From contig CAJMMO010000002.1 in assembly GCA_905214545.1 (NCBI GenBank), positions 1-64,000 on the forward strand: 64,000 nucleotides of DNA. Reading direction: 5' to 3'. This DNA comes from an uncultured bacterium. GTDB lineage: Bacteria > Bacillota > Bacilli > Lactobacillales > Lactobacillaceae. Under the pieces are notes generated by a model. That model ran no database searches and was not told the DNA's origin. It saw only the letters and a program-made list of their open reading frames with translations. This document shows, piece by piece, positions 15,849-24,852 of this stretch (position 1 is its first letter; each line of letters starts with the position of its first letter). The translations under genes and the position numbers were made by a program.

Positions 15849-16247
15849 ATGACAGAGAGCTCTGAAAAACTTTACTTTCTAAACCAGTTATACCGTGATT
15901 TCATTCTGCCTGATATCTTAGGCAGCGACACCGCCGAGATCCTTTACTGGTCCGGCAAACACGTCAGCCGCAAGTACGACTTGAGCAATGAAGACGACTT
16001 AGAGGAATTCTTCAACATGGCCGGTTTTGGCGAATTGAAGCTGGTCAAAGAGACCCGGCGCGAGCTGGTCTGGACTTTGGGCGGCCAAAACATCGTCGAC
16101 CGCATTGCCAGCGGCGCCAAGGAATTCTCCCTGGAAAGCGGCATCATCGCCCAGGCGGTTCAGAATGAAAAAGAACGCGATGCAGAAGCAGCTGCCGTCA
16201 TCAGTAAAAAAGGCGACAGCGTCCAATTTACTGCGCGTTTTGACTAA
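15849..16247 (+). CDS. YslB-like protein (DUF2507)
   Basis: A 132-residue cytoplasmic protein of the YslB / DUF2507 family. The Tyr/Arg-rich segments YRDFILPDILGSDTAEILYW (residues 16-35) and the end RREL-VWTLGGQ near residue 75 match the family pattern as I know it. Its biochemical role is unknown. The ribosome binding site is GGAAGGAA. In this region it is a single-gene unit closed by a terminator; a TAAAAT sequence about 35 bases upstream could be its -10 box. Confidence 0.75.
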   Translation: MTESSEKLYFLNQLYRDFILPDILGSDTAEILYWSGKHVSRKYDLSNEDDLEEFFNMAGFGELKLVKETRRELVWTLGGQNIVDRIASGAKEFSLESGIIAQAVQNEKERDAEAAAVISKKGDSVQFTARFD

Positions 16248-16250
16248 ATA

Positions 16251-16286
16251 AAAAAAGCCCAAGGCTGAATGCCTTGGGCTTTTTTG
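16251..16286. terminator. Bidirectional intrinsic terminator between yslB and trxA
   Basis: Ten-base-pair stem AGCCCAAGGC / GCCTTGGGCT with a five-base loop, flanked by A and T runs. Confidence 0.9.
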
Positions 16287-16299
16287 TGCAGGAGTTAAA

Positions 16300-16611
16300 T
16301 TAATCAGTGTACTGGTCCAAAATTTCGTTCAGACGTTCTTTTGGGGTGTAACCAGTCAGGCGGTCAACGATTTGGCCGTCTTTTTTAATAATTAAGGTTG
16401 GGATGGCCATGATGCCCAGGTTTTGGGCCGTGGTCTTGTTTTCGTCGACATCCATCTTGGTGAAGTGGACGTCTTGGCGCTCTTCAGCCAGTTCTTCGAT
16501 GACCGGGCTCTGCATCCGGCAAGGGCCGCACCAAGTTGCCCAGAAGTCAGTCAGCGCAACGCCGTCCTTAGTTTCCTCGTTGAAAGTCTTGTCAGTTACT
16601 TCATCAACCAT
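16300..16611 (-). CDS. trxA: Thioredoxin
   Basis: A 103-residue thioredoxin with active site WCGPC near residue 28 (TDFWATWCGPCRMQSP), the buried cis-proline at MAIPTLIIKK near residue 73, and the usual five-strand length. It reduces protein disulfides with electrons from thioredoxin reductase. A clear promoter precedes it and the terminator above closes it, so it is a single-gene transcript. Confidence 0.96.
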   Translation of the reverse strand: MVDEVTDKTFNEETKDGVALTDFWATWCGPCRMQSPVIEELAEERQDVHFTKMDVDENKTTAQNLGIMAIPTLIIKKDGQIVDRLTGYTPKERLNEILDQYTD

Positions 16612-16648
16612 ATTGCATACCTCTCGTTTCGTAGATCTTTATGGTTTG

Positions 16649-16676
16649 ATCATATCATATAGCTTACTTTTTACAA
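16649..16676 (-). promoter_or_regulatory. trxA promoter
   Basis: On the minus strand: -35 TTGTAA at 16671-16676, 16-base spacer, -10 TATGAT at 16649-16654. A second TATGAT directly upstream overlaps it. No Spx-type element could be confirmed. Confidence 0.55.
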
Positions 16677-16685
16677 GTATAATGC

Positions 16686-19031
16686 CTACTGAAGCTGGAC
16701 GATCGTCGCGCCGTTGCCGCCCTGGTTGGCCGGGGCGTAGTTAAAGCTCTTGGCGTGCTTGCTTGCGCGCAGGTACTTCCAGACGCCGGTGCGGATGGCG
16801 CCGGTCCCGATGCCGTGGATGATGGTCACCGTCGACAGGCCTGCCAGCAGGGCCGCGTCGATGTAGCGGTCCAGGTCCGTCATGGCCTCGTCGTAACGCT
16901 CGCCGCGCAGGTCGAGTTCGCCGCGCACGCTGCTGCGGCGCAAACCGCGGCTGGAGCGGACCGCCCTGGTCTTTTTCGGGGACTGGCCGGAATCTGCGCT
17001 GATCTTTTCGACCTCGCGGTCGGAGACTTTGACCTTCAAGATGCCGATCTGGACTTCGAAGTTGTGGTCGGAAAGCTTGCTGGTGATCACGCCGGTCTGG
17101 CCGTAAGACAAGACCTTGACCCGGTCGCCGACTTTGACGTGGTGGCGTTTTCTGGCCTGCTTCAAGACCTTGTTGTGGGCGAGGTTTTCGGTCTCCTGCT
17201 CCAGCTTGTTGAAGCGGCCCTTGGCGGCGATCACGTTGTTCGTCTGCAGGTTCTCTTTTTGCAGGTCGGAAATGATCTGGTCGGCCTGCTGGCGCTTTTT
17301 GGCCACGATCTGGCTGGCCCGTTCGTTGGCTGCGTCCAGCATCCGCTTTTCCTTTTGCCGGAAAATGTCTAGGCCGTCCTGCAGCTGCTTGGCCAAAACT
17401 TCGGCTTCGCTGGCGGCCTTGGCCAGCTCGCGGCGGTGTTTGGCGGCCAGGCGGGTCTGCTCGTTCAAGCGCTCGATCATGTGGTTTAAGTCCGAGTCCT
17501 CGTCGCTCATCAAGCTCTGGGCCTGGTCGACGACGGCGCTAGCCATACCTAAGCGCTTGGCGATGGCAAAGGCGTTGCTTTGGCCGGGGATCCCGATCTG
17601 CAGGCGGTAGGTCGGCGACAGAGTGTGGAGGTCAAACTCCATGGACGCGTTGATCGTGCGCTCGCGGTTGTAGCCGTACAGCTTCAATTCCGGGTAGTGG
17701 GTCGTGACCATGATCTTGCAGTCTTTGGCCCGCAGGCTGTCCAAGATGGCGATCGCCAGGCTGGCCCCTTCTTCGGGGTCGGTCCCGGCGCCCAGTTCGT
17801 CGATCAAAATCAGGCTGCGCCGGTCTGCTTTTTTCATGATGGCCACGATGTTGTCGATGTGGGAAGAAAAAGTAGACAGGGACTGTTCGATCGACTGCTC
17901 GTCGCCGATGTCGGCAAAGATCTGGTCGAAAATGCCCACGCTGCTGCCCTCTTGGGCCGGGATCAGCAAGCCCGCCTGGGCCATCAGCTGCAGCAGACCG
18001 ACGGTCTTCAAGGTGATGGTCTTACCACCGGTGTTGGGCCCCGTGATCAGCATGGTGTCAAAGTCGGTGCCTAACTCGATGTCGTTAGCGACGACTTTTT
18101 GCGGGTCAATCAGCGGGTGGCGGGCCTGGCGCAAGACGATGCGGTTGTCAGGGGCCAGTTTCGGCACCGACGCGTGCATGTTTTTGCCTAAGCGGCTCTT
18201 GGCCGTGATGAAGTCTAAGCGCGCAATCGCAGTGGCGATCTGGTCTAGCTTGGCGCTGTGGTCGCCGGCCATGGCCGACAGGCGCTTCAAGATCCGGCTG
18301 ATCTCCTGTTTTTCGTCGGCCAGCAGGTTTTGCTGGCGGTTGTTCAAGTTGACGATCACGGCCGGTTCGATGAACAGGGTCTGGCCCGACGCACTTTGGT
18401 CGTGGACGACGCCGCCGAACTTGCCGCGGTATTGCTGCATGACGGGCAAGACGTAGCGGCCGGCCCGGATCGTGACGATGTTTTCAGACAGGTACTTGGC
18501 GCTATTGCCTGACAAATAGCCGTTCATGCGGGTCTTAATCTCGGTGTTGTTTTTGGCAATCGCGGTCCGAATTTCGGACAGCTTGTCAGAGGCCGTGTCC
18601 AGCACGGTGCCGTCAAATTCGACGGTGCGGCGCAGGCGCTGGTAGAGCTCTGTCGGGACAGCTAAGTCAGCAAGCAGCGGTGCTACGGCCTGCAGGTCGG
18701 CGTCGCTGTCTTTGACAAAGCTGTTGATTTCGTCAGCGATCGCTAAGACCAGGCGCAGGTTGCCCAGTTCAGTTGCCGACAAGGCCGCGTGGACGGCCAG
18801 GCGGCGCAAAGCCGGCTTGATGTCGGCAAAGTCCGCTAATGGCAGCCGCCCTTTTAACCTTTCTAAGTTAGTCAGCGCCCAGGTCTGGTCCAGCATCAGC
18901 TGGATGTCGTTGACATTACTTTCCGGCTGCAGCTGCAGCGCCAGCTCGCGGCCGGCGCCAGTGGTGGTCAGGTCAGCCAGCTGGGCGACAATTTTTTCAA
19001 ATTCCAGTGTTTTTAAAATTTTATGATTCAT
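16686..19031 (-). CDS. mutS2: Endonuclease/ATPase MutS2
   Basis: A 781-residue MutS2 protein. In Bacillota it acts on stalled or collided ribosomes (ribosome quality control) and was also linked to suppression of recombination. The MutS-like core and clamp lie at about 1-320; the ATPase has Walker A GPNTGGKTIT near residue 334 and Walker B LILIDELGAGTDPEEG near 412. A long coiled coil (about 510-620) leads to a KOW-like segment, and the C-terminal Smr nuclease domain shows LDLRGERYDEA near 710 and HGIGTGAIRTG near 745. ATG 19031 is chosen because an intrinsic-type hairpin lies between it and upstream in-frame starts. Confidence 0.93.
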   Translation of the reverse strand: MNHKILKTLEFEKIVAQLADLTTTGAGRELALQLQPESNVNDIQLMLDQTWALTNLERLKGRLPLADFADIKPALRRLAVHAALSATELGNLRLVLAIADEINSFVKDSDADLQAVAPLLADLAVPTELYQRLRRTVEFDGTVLDTASDKLSEIRTAIAKNNTEIKTRMNGYLSGNSAKYLSENIVTIRAGRYVLPVMQQYRGKFGGVVHDQSASGQTLFIEPAVIVNLNNRQQNLLADEKQEISRILKRLSAMAGDHSAKLDQIATAIARLDFITAKSRLGKNMHASVPKLAPDNRIVLRQARHPLIDPQKVVANDIELGTDFDTMLITGPNTGGKTITLKTVGLLQLMAQAGLLIPAQEGSSVGIFDQIFADIGDEQSIEQSLSTFSSHIDNIVAIMKKADRRSLILIDELGAGTDPEEGASLAIAILDSLRAKDCKIMVTTHYPELKLYGYNRERTINASMEFDLHTLSPTYRLQIGIPGQSNAFAIAKRLGMASAVVDQAQSLMSDEDSDLNHMIERLNEQTRLAAKHRRELAKAASEAEVLAKQLQDGLDIFRQKEKRMLDAANERASQIVAKKRQQADQIISDLQKENLQTNNVIAAKGRFNKLEQETENLAHNKVLKQARKRHHVKVGDRVKVLSYGQTGVITSKLSDHNFEVQIGILKVKVSDREVEKISADSGQSPKKTRAVRSSRGLRRSSVRGELDLRGERYDEAMTDLDRYIDAALLAGLSTVTIIHGIGTGAIRTGVWKYLRASKHAKSFNYAPANQGGNGATIVQLQ

Positions 19032-19045
19032 GTTCTTTTTTCTAG

Positions 19046-19079
19046 CAAAAAAGCCCCGCGAAAGGGCTTTTCTTTTTTT
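19046..19079 (-). terminator. Terminator-like hairpin in the mutS2 leader
   Basis: Stem AAAAGCCC / GGGCTTTT with a seven-base loop followed by TTTTTT on the minus strand. It sits between cvpA and mutS2, 18 bases before the mutS2 ATG. Confidence 0.7.
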
Positions 19080-19081
19080 AA

Positions 19082-19624
19082 TCAAATTGCAAGGACAAAT
19101 AAATTAATGAAGTAGCGGGAAATAAACGGTGAATTGCGCAGAAGCGCACTCGCCAAAATTGAGTGGCCTAATTGGCTCTGCAAACCCGGCACCGGCAAGG
19201 TCGCCAGGATGAACAAGAATAAGACGCAGCCGACCTGGGTCACAACGACCGAGATCAAGACGCTGGCCCACTTGTCAACTTGGGGCTCGCCAGTCACGAA
19301 CTGCAGCTCGCGAAAGCCGGTCATGAGCAGCCGCCAAAGCAAGAAGCAGATCAGGGTGACGCCTGCAAAGGCAAACGCCGCGTAGAAGCTCTTGTCCAAA
19401 GTCAGGCCCGCGGTCTTGTCAAAAAAGGCAAAGGTGCTGGCCCGGCTGGCGGACGGATACGGGATCCACAAGGTGATCGCACGGCCGACGCCCTTGTAGC
19501 AAAGCCGGGCGATCAGCAGTGAAACGACAAAGCCAAGCGCCGTCAAAGCTTCCACCGCTAAGCCGCGCCGGTAAGCTGCATAGCCGCTGTATATAAAAAC
19601 TAAAAGCAATAAGATTGTAATCAT
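19082..19624 (-). CDS. CvpA family membrane protein
   Basis: A 180-residue membrane protein of the CvpA / colicin V production family, with helices at about 1-20, 24-44, 75-100 and 115-140. In Bacillota the gene (yshB) lies directly before mutS2, as here. Its function is unclear; in proteobacteria it affects envelope integrity. The start overlaps the stop of the DUF1292 gene as ATGA. Confidence 0.82.
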   Translation of the reverse strand: MITILLLLVFIYSGYAAYRRGLAVEALTALGFVVSLLIARLCYKGVGRAITLWIPYPSASRASTFAFFDKTAGLTLDKSFYAAFAFAGVTLICFLLWRLLMTGFRELQFVTGEPQVDKWASVLISVVVTQVGCVLFLFILATLPVPGLQSQLGHSILASALLRNSPFISRYFINLFVLAI

Positions 19625-19926
19625 TCTGTCTCGCCGTTTAAGCGTTCATCCGACATGATGGTGTTCAAGACGGCCTCGACCATGTTCCATTCTTCGTCGG
19701 TTTTAATCTCGTGCAGGTCGGACTGGGCTACCGCGCCCTCGTCGTCAGAATCAAAGCTGAAGGCCTGCACGCCGATGTCTTCTTGGTCGGCCTCGTCTCT
19801 TGGGTACAGCAGCACGTAGGACTTGTCGAAGGCGTCGGAATGAAAAGTAAACAGGACGTCGAAAACGGCCCGGTTGCCTTCTTCATCTACTAAAACAATC
19901 TCGTCTTTTCCAGAGCTCTCGGTCAT
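19621..19926 (-). CDS. DUF1292 family protein (YrzB-like)
   Basis: A 101-residue acidic protein of the DUF1292 (YrzB) family, with the typical opening VLVDEEGNRAVFDVLFTFHS and the segment SYVLLYP-RDE near residue 37. The function is unknown. It is encoded in the conserved ireB-ruvX-yrzB order of Bacillota and overlaps both neighbours as ATGA. Confidence 0.88.
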   Translation of the reverse strand: MTESSGKDEIVLVDEEGNRAVFDVLFTFHSDAFDKSYVLLYPRDEADQEDIGVQAFSFDSDDEGAVAQSDLHEIKTDEEWNMVEAVLNTIMSDERLNGETE

Positions 19927-20357
19927 TGCTGCTCCTTTTTTTGTTCATCAAGGTAGGTTTGCAAAATCAGGACGGCCGCCATCTGGTCGACGACCTTTTT
20001 GCGTTCGTGACGGTCGTGGACGCCGGCTTCTTCGATTAAGATCCGGTTTGATTCCACCGTGGTCAGCCGCTCGTCGCAGTAGTAGATCGGCAGGCCGTAC
20101 TTGTCAGCCAGCCGCTGGCCGTAGGCCTTGCTGCGGGCGACTGAGCGGCCGTCTTCGCCGCTCATCGTTTTGGGCAGCCCTAAAACAAAACCGTCCGCCT
20201 GATATTTGCGGACGATTTTGCGCAAAGGACGCATCCCGAAATTGCCTCTTTTTTCATCGACGGCAATGGTTTCTACCGGCTGGGCAATGACGCCCAAGGG
20301 GTCGCTCACGGCCACTCCCACGGTCTTAGAACCAATGTCGAGTCCAATCAGACGCAT
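19923..20357 (-). CDS. ruvX: Putative pre-16S rRNA nuclease / Holliday-junction resolvase RuvX (YqgF)
   Basis: A 144-residue RNase H-fold protein. The first acidic residue of the active site is in GLDIGSKTVGVAVSD (residues 4-18), LGLPKTMSGEDG lies near residue 60 and YCDERLTTVESNRIL near 95. YqgF proteins process the 5' end of 16S rRNA in E. coli and were first annotated as resolvases, so both names are in use. It starts right after the ireB stop codon. Confidence 0.92.
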   Translation of the reverse strand: MRLIGLDIGSKTVGVAVSDPLGVIAQPVETIAVDEKRGNFGMRPLRKIVRKYQADGFVLGLPKTMSGEDGRSVARSKAYGQRLADKYGLPIYYCDERLTTVESNRILIEEAGVHDRHERKKVVDQMAAVLILQTYLDEQKKEQQ

Positions 20358-20615
20358 CTATTTGTCTTTCCCTAAATAGCTTTTTACAAGCTCTTCAATA
20401 ATTTCGTCGCGCTCGTGCTTCAAAATCAAGTTGCGGGCATTGTTATGCCGAGGAATATAGGCTGGGTCACCAGATAACAGGTAGCCGACAATCTGGTTGA
20501 TCGGATTGTAGCCCTTTTCCTCTAAGGCGCTGTAGACGTCCTGCAGGGTGTCGTACACATTTTTGCCTTTGTTTTGACTGAAATCAAAATGCATCGTCTT
20601 ATCTAGCGAACTCAT
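20358..20615 (-). CDS. IreB family regulatory phosphoprotein (UPF0297)
   Basis: An 85-residue small cytoplasmic protein with the family signature YDVYSALEEKGYNPINQIVGYLLSGDPAYI (residues about 27-56, given here in part as YNPINQIVGYLLSGDPAYI). IreB in enterococci is a substrate of the PASTA kinase IreK and lowers cephalosporin resistance (established there, inferred here). The ribosome binding site is GGAGG. It follows alaS by 54 bases without a terminator. Confidence 0.92.
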   Translation of the reverse strand: MSSLDKTMHFDFSQNKGKNVYDTLQDVYSALEEKGYNPINQIVGYLLSGDPAYIPRHNNARNLILKHERDEIIEELVKSYLGKDK

Positions 20616-20669
20616 GACTGCTTTCCTCCTTTATCCTTTAATTTTACTTTAAAAAAGGAAACATCTCAA

Positions 20670-23312
20670 TTAATTTTGGCCGTTAAGGATTGCGACTGCC
20701 TCGTCAATGGCTTGTTCCAGACCAGCTGGGTTCTTGCCGCCGGCTTGGGCCATGTTTTGCCGGCCGCCGCCGCCACCGCCAAAGGTTGGGGCAACTTGCT
20801 TGATCATGGCACCGGCCTTAAAGCCTGCCTTCAGAGCCTTGTCGCCTAAGGCAATGACCATGTTGGCCTTGCCGCCGATTTCAGCACCTAAGATCAAGAC
20901 GTCGGACTTGCTGCCTGACTTCCAAGTGTCGGCCAGTTCACGCAGGTCGTTCATGCTGCCGGCTTGGACCTTGTGGGCAATGACGGTCAGCTCGCCTGCA
21001 GTTTCAGGATTTGCAAACAGGTCAGCGGCCTTAGCCTGGTTCAAAGCCAGCTGCATCTTGGCGATCTGCTTGCTTTGCTCGTGAACAGTTTCGTTCAAGG
21101 AGTTGACCTTGTCTTCGATTTCTTCCGGCTTCGTAGCCTTGACGTCGCTTTGGACTTGGTCGAGCAGGTTGGAGCGGTTAGTCAGGTATTCGTAGGCTCT
21201 TCTGGAAGTTACGGCCTCGATCCGCCGCATCCCGGCACCGACAGCGGACTCGGAGATAATCTTGAAGATCCCGATCTGGTCGGTGTTGGCACAGTGGGTA
21301 CCGCCGCAGAATTCAATTGAGAAGTCGTCGACTTGGACCACTCTGACCTTATCGCCGTACTTGCCGTTAAACAGGGCCAAGGCACCCATCTTCTTCCCGG
21401 TCTCAGGGTCGGTGACGGTGGTCTTAACCTCGATGTTTTCCCAAACCTTTTGGTTGACTAAGCGTTCAACGGTCTTCAGCTCGCGTGGGGTCATCGGCTC
21501 AACGGCGGTGAAGTCAAAGCGCAGGTAGTCTGGTTCAACCAAACTGCCGGCCTGGTGGGTGTGGGTGCCCAGGGTCTTACGCAGCGCAGCGTGCAGCAAG
21601 TGGGTTGCGGTGTGCGAGTGGCGCAGGCCTTCGCGGCGTTTTTTATCAATCTTTAAAACATATTCGTTGCCCTTGACCAGCGGCAGGACGATTTCAACAT
21701 AGTGCATGTTTTGGTCGTTTGGTGCGTGCTGGACGTCGACAACCTTAGCGACTAAGTCGCCGTTTTGGTCATAGATGCTGCCGTGGTCGGCTACTTGGCC
21801 GCCGCGTTCAGCGTAAAACGGCGTCTTGTCAAAGATCAAACGGGCGTGTTCGCCGTCGGCGCGGTCGACAAGCTTGTCGTCGACGATGATGTCGATCAGC
21901 TTGGCGTGGTCTTCTTCGTAAACGCCGTATTCGAATTCGCTCTTATCCTTGATGTTCATCAAGGTGACGTCCTGGCTGCCCATGGATTGCAGGTTGCCGC
22001 GCGCCTTGCGGGCCCGTTCCTTCTGCAATTCCATTTCGTGGTCAAAGCCCTTCTTGTCGACCTTCAGGCCCTTGTCGGAAGCTGCTTCAAAAGTCAGCTC
22101 GTATGGGAAGCCGTAGGTGTCGAACATCTTGAAGGCGTCCTTGCCGCTGATGGTCTTGTCGCTGCTTTCTTGAGCCTTGGCGATCAAGGAGTCCAGCAGG
22201 TTCAAGCCGGTTGCCAAAGTCGTCTGGAATCTTTCTTCTTCGTTTCTGATGACCTTAGCGATGAAGTCCTTTTGGTCAATGACTTCTGGGTAGTGGCTTT
22301 GCATGATTTCGCCGACTACTGGCACCAGCTTGTATAAAAAGGCATCCTCAATGCCCAAACGGCGGCCGTTCAATTCGGCCCGGCGGATTAAGCGCCGCAA
22401 AACGTAGCCGCGGCCTGAGTTAGATGGCAGAGCGCCGTCGGCAATCGCGAAGCTGACCGCACGGACGTGGTCGGCGATGATCTTGAAGGCAACGGTGTCA
22501 TCGTGGTTTTCGCCGTACTTTCTGCCGGCGCTCATCTTTTCGGTGGCGTGGATGATCGGCAGGAACAGGTCGGTTTCAAAGTTGGTTGGGGCGTCTTGCA
22601 AAATGGAAAGCACACGCTCTAAGCCCATCCCGGTATCGATGTTCTTGTGCGGCTGGTCGACGTAGCGGCCGTCTGGCAGGTGGTTGTATTGTGACAGCAC
22701 AATGTTCCAGATTTCCAGGTAGCGGGCGTTTTCGCCGCCAGGGTAGTTTTCTGGGTCGTCTTCGGCCACGTCGTTGTTTTCTTGGCCGCGGTCGTAGAAG
22801 ATTTCGGTGTCAGGGCCGCAAGGACCTTCGCCGATGTCCCAGAAGTTGTCTTCCAGCTTGACGATGTGGTCAGCAGGCATCCCCGCCTTAACCCAAACGT
22901 TGAAGGAGTCGGTGTCCTTCGGGTAGACAGTACAGTAGAGCTTGTCTTTTGGCAGGTCGAGCCACTTCGGGCTGGTCAAAAATTCCCAGGCCCAAGGAAT
23001 AGCCTGGTCTCTGAAGTAGTCGCCGACTGAGAAGTTGCCCAGCATTTCAAAGAAAGTCTGGTGCCGAGCGGTCTTGCCGACGTTTTCGATGTCGTTGGTT
23101 CTAATCGACTTCTGGGAAGAAGTAATTCTGTGGTTCTTTGGTACGACGGAACCGTCGAAGTACTTCTTCATGGTGGCAACACCGGAGTTGATCCACAACA
23201 AAGTCGGGTCATCCTGCGGGATCAGCGAAGCCGAAGGCATGACCATGTGGCCGTGTTCCTTAAAGAAGTCGAGGAACATTTGTCTGAATTCAGAACTGGT
23301 TAATTTTTTCAT
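20670..23312 (-). CDS. alaS: Alanyl-tRNA synthetase
   Basis: An 880-residue class II synthetase that charges and proofreads tRNA-Ala. The catalytic domain starts with FRQMFLDFFKEHGH and LLWINSGVATMKKYFDG near residue 40. The editing domain carries HTATHLLHAALR near residue 570 and the zinc-binding EFCGGTHC near 670. The C-terminal C-Ala domain ends with the glycine-rich GGGGGGRQNMAQAGG near 850. ATG 23312 is chosen because GGGAG precedes it and an alanine T-box leader ends just upstream. The downstream genes ireB, ruvX and yrzB are probably cotranscribed. Confidence 0.97.
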   Translation of the reverse strand: MKKLTSSEFRQMFLDFFKEHGHMVMPSASLIPQDDPTLLWINSGVATMKKYFDGSVVPKNHRITSSQKSIRTNDIENVGKTARHQTFFEMLGNFSVGDYFRDQAIPWAWEFLTSPKWLDLPKDKLYCTVYPKDTDSFNVWVKAGMPADHIVKLEDNFWDIGEGPCGPDTEIFYDRGQENNDVAEDDPENYPGGENARYLEIWNIVLSQYNHLPDGRYVDQPHKNIDTGMGLERVLSILQDAPTNFETDLFLPIIHATEKMSAGRKYGENHDDTVAFKIIADHVRAVSFAIADGALPSNSGRGYVLRRLIRRAELNGRRLGIEDAFLYKLVPVVGEIMQSHYPEVIDQKDFIAKVIRNEEERFQTTLATGLNLLDSLIAKAQESSDKTISGKDAFKMFDTYGFPYELTFEAASDKGLKVDKKGFDHEMELQKERARKARGNLQSMGSQDVTLMNIKDKSEFEYGVYEEDHAKLIDIIVDDKLVDRADGEHARLIFDKTPFYAERGGQVADHGSIYDQNGDLVAKVVDVQHAPNDQNMHYVEIVLPLVKGNEYVLKIDKKRREGLRHSHTATHLLHAALRKTLGTHTHQAGSLVEPDYLRFDFTAVEPMTPRELKTVERLVNQKVWENIEVKTTVTDPETGKKMGALALFNGKYGDKVRVVQVDDFSIEFCGGTHCANTDQIGIFKIISESAVGAGMRRIEAVTSRRAYEYLTNRSNLLDQVQSDVKATKPEEIEDKVNSLNETVHEQSKQIAKMQLALNQAKAADLFANPETAGELTVIAHKVQAGSMNDLRELADTWKSGSKSDVLILGAEIGGKANMVIALGDKALKAGFKAGAMIKQVAPTFGGGGGGRQNMAQAGGKNPAGLEQAIDEAVAILNGQN

Positions 23313-23520
23313 TTTTATCTCCCGAAAACAAAAAACACTCCTGCAAAAAGCAAGGACGCAACGCATGCGCGGTACCACCTTGTTTGCAACAGTGTTTGTT
23401 ACCTCTTTATTATTAACCTGAATTAACGCAAAGCAGCATCTGCTGCCGGCTTTTCGGACGCTCTCAGCTCATTGCGCCCTTCTCTTTAGGAAAGCTTGCA
23501 GCAGCAGACATACCTTTGAC
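23313..23520 (-). promoter_or_regulatory. T-box riboswitch of alaS
   Basis: On the minus strand the leader contains the T-box core AAGGTGGTACCGCG at about 23371-23384. It then has a long terminator hairpin made by AACACT-TGCAA-CAAGG pairing with CCTTG-TTGCA-AGTGTT and ending in TTTTTT at about 23329. The upstream part contains an AGAGA-like motif and GCTGAGAG typical of stem I. GCT triplets near 23426-23434 are candidates for the alanine specifier, but I could not fold stem I with certainty. Uncharged tRNA-Ala should favour the antiterminator and raise alaS expression. Confidence 0.92.
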
Positions 23521-23526
23521 CCGAAT

Positions 23527-23555
23527 ATAATAACCGCAAATCAACTATTTGTCAA
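23527..23555 (-). promoter_or_regulatory. alaS promoter
   Basis: Minus strand: consensus -35 TTGACA at 23550-23555, 17-base spacer, -10 TATTAT at 23527-23532. The -35 box lies within the last codons of the upstream helicase gene. Confidence 0.85.
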
Positions 23556-24852
23556 AGCGTTTGCGGCGGGCCCGGCCTTGGCGCACGGCCTGGCGGATCT
23601 TCTTCTTGTAGCCCGGCTTGCGCTTTTTCTGCTGTTTCTTGATAAAACCGCGCGTCTGCCCGCTCAACTGGCCTGAGTGCTGGCGGCGGCTGGTTCTGGC
23701 GTGGTAGTGCTTGCGCTCAACCAAGGCGCCGTTTTTCAGCTGCTTGAAGTCGAACTTCACGCCCATTTTTTCCAGCTGGAGCACACGCGGCATCTCTTCT
23801 TCGACGATTAAGGTTACAGCGTGCCCGTCTAGGCCGTTGCGGCCCGTGCGGCCGATGCGGTGGATGACAAATTCCAGGTCGCGCGGCAGCTCGTAGTTGA
23901 TGACCAGGCTGACGCCGGCGATGTCGATGCCGCGGGCGGCCAGGTCGGAAGCGACGACGTACTGGTACTGGCCGTTTTCGACTTCGCGCAAGGTGCGCCG
24001 GCGCTCGCGCTGGGTGATGCCGCCATGGATCTTGGCGGTCTTCAGGCCCTGGGCGTTCAGGTAGTCCGTAATTTCGTCGACTTTTTCCTTAGTGTTGGCA
24101 AAAACCAAAGCCAAGTAAGGCTGCCCCATCGTCAGCAGCTGGTAGAGGACTTCCTTGCGGTCGCGGCTGCCGATGTCCAGCAGGTCGTTTTGAATCGTCG
24201 GGGCGATCACGGCCGGGTTGTCGATCACGATAAATTGCAAGTCGCGGCGTGCTTTTTTCAAAAAGTTGCGCAGCTTGACCGGGATCGTGGCCGAAAAGGC
24301 GGCGAACTGGTAGCCCTGCGGGAAGCGCTGCATGATCTGGCCCAGGGTGTTTAAAAAGCCCATGTCCATGGTCATGTCGGCTTCGTCGACGACGAAAAAG
24401 CGCAGCGCGTCAAAGTTGAGCAGCTTCTTGCCGGCAAAGTCGGCCAGCCGGCCCGGCGTGGCCACGATGACTTGCGGCTTGCCGTGGGCGAGCTTGTCTT
24501 CCTGGCGGCCGCGGTCGCTGCCGCCGGACATCTTTTCGATTCTAATCTGCAGCCCGCTCTTGTCGCGCAGCTGGCGCGCTGCCTGGTAGAGCTGTTCGAC
24601 TAATTCGCGCGACGGCGCGGTGATGACGGCCTGGACCTGCTCTAAGTCAGGGTCGACTTGGTTGAAGACCGGCAGCAGGTAGGCGTGGGTCTTGCCCGAG
24701 CCCGTCATGGCTTGGACGACGACAGATTCGCCGTCCAGCAGCTGCGGGATCACCTGGGCCTGCACAGGCGTTGGGTGGTCAAAGCCGATCTTTTTTAAAC
24801 CGGCGCGCAATTCCGGCTTGATTAATTGGTCTTGAAAAAGGTTAGTGGTCAT
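23545..24852 (-). CDS. cshB: DEAD-box ATP-dependent RNA helicase (CshB type)
   Basis: A 435-residue RNA helicase. The Q motif FDHPTPVQAQVIP is at about residue 24, motif I AMTGSGKT near 47, PSRELVEQ near 82, ATPGRL near 130, motif II VDEAD near 154, motif III SAT near 184 and motif VI HRIGRTGRNG near 332. The last 60 residues are very basic, a typical RNA-binding tail. Family members remodel RNA in cold adaptation, ribosome assembly and mRNA decay. The short core and position after nrnA favour CshB (YqfR) over CshA. It overlaps nrnA by 11 bases. Confidence 0.88.
   Translation of the reverse strand: MTTNLFQDQLIKPELRAGLKKIGFDHPTPVQAQVIPQLLDGESVVVQAMTGSGKTHAYLLPVFNQVDPDLEQVQAVITAPSRELVEQLYQAARQLRDKSGLQIRIEKMSGGSDRGRQEDKLAHGKPQVIVATPGRLADFAGKKLLNFDALRFFVVDEADMTMDMGFLNTLGQIMQRFPQGYQFAAFSATIPVKLRNFLKKARRDLQFIVIDNPAVIAPTIQNDLLDIGSRDRKEVLYQLLTMGQPYLALVFANTKEKVDEITDYLNAQGLKTAKIHGGITQRERRRTLREVENGQYQYVVASDLAARGIDIAGVSLVINYELPRDLEFVIHRIGRTGRNGLDGHAVTLIVEEEMPRVLQLEKMGVKFDFKQLKNGALVERKHYHARTSRRQHSGQLSGQTRGFIKKQQKKRKPGYKKKIRQAVRQGRARRKRFDK

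Noticed and set aside
19032..19085. Longer mutS2 start (54 bases upstream)
   Set aside because: The extension would be encoded by a terminator hairpin, has no ribosome binding site and is not part of the family.
23313..23378. Longer alaS start
   Set aside because: The extra codons fall in the T-box terminator hairpin, and the family begins at the ATG at 23312.
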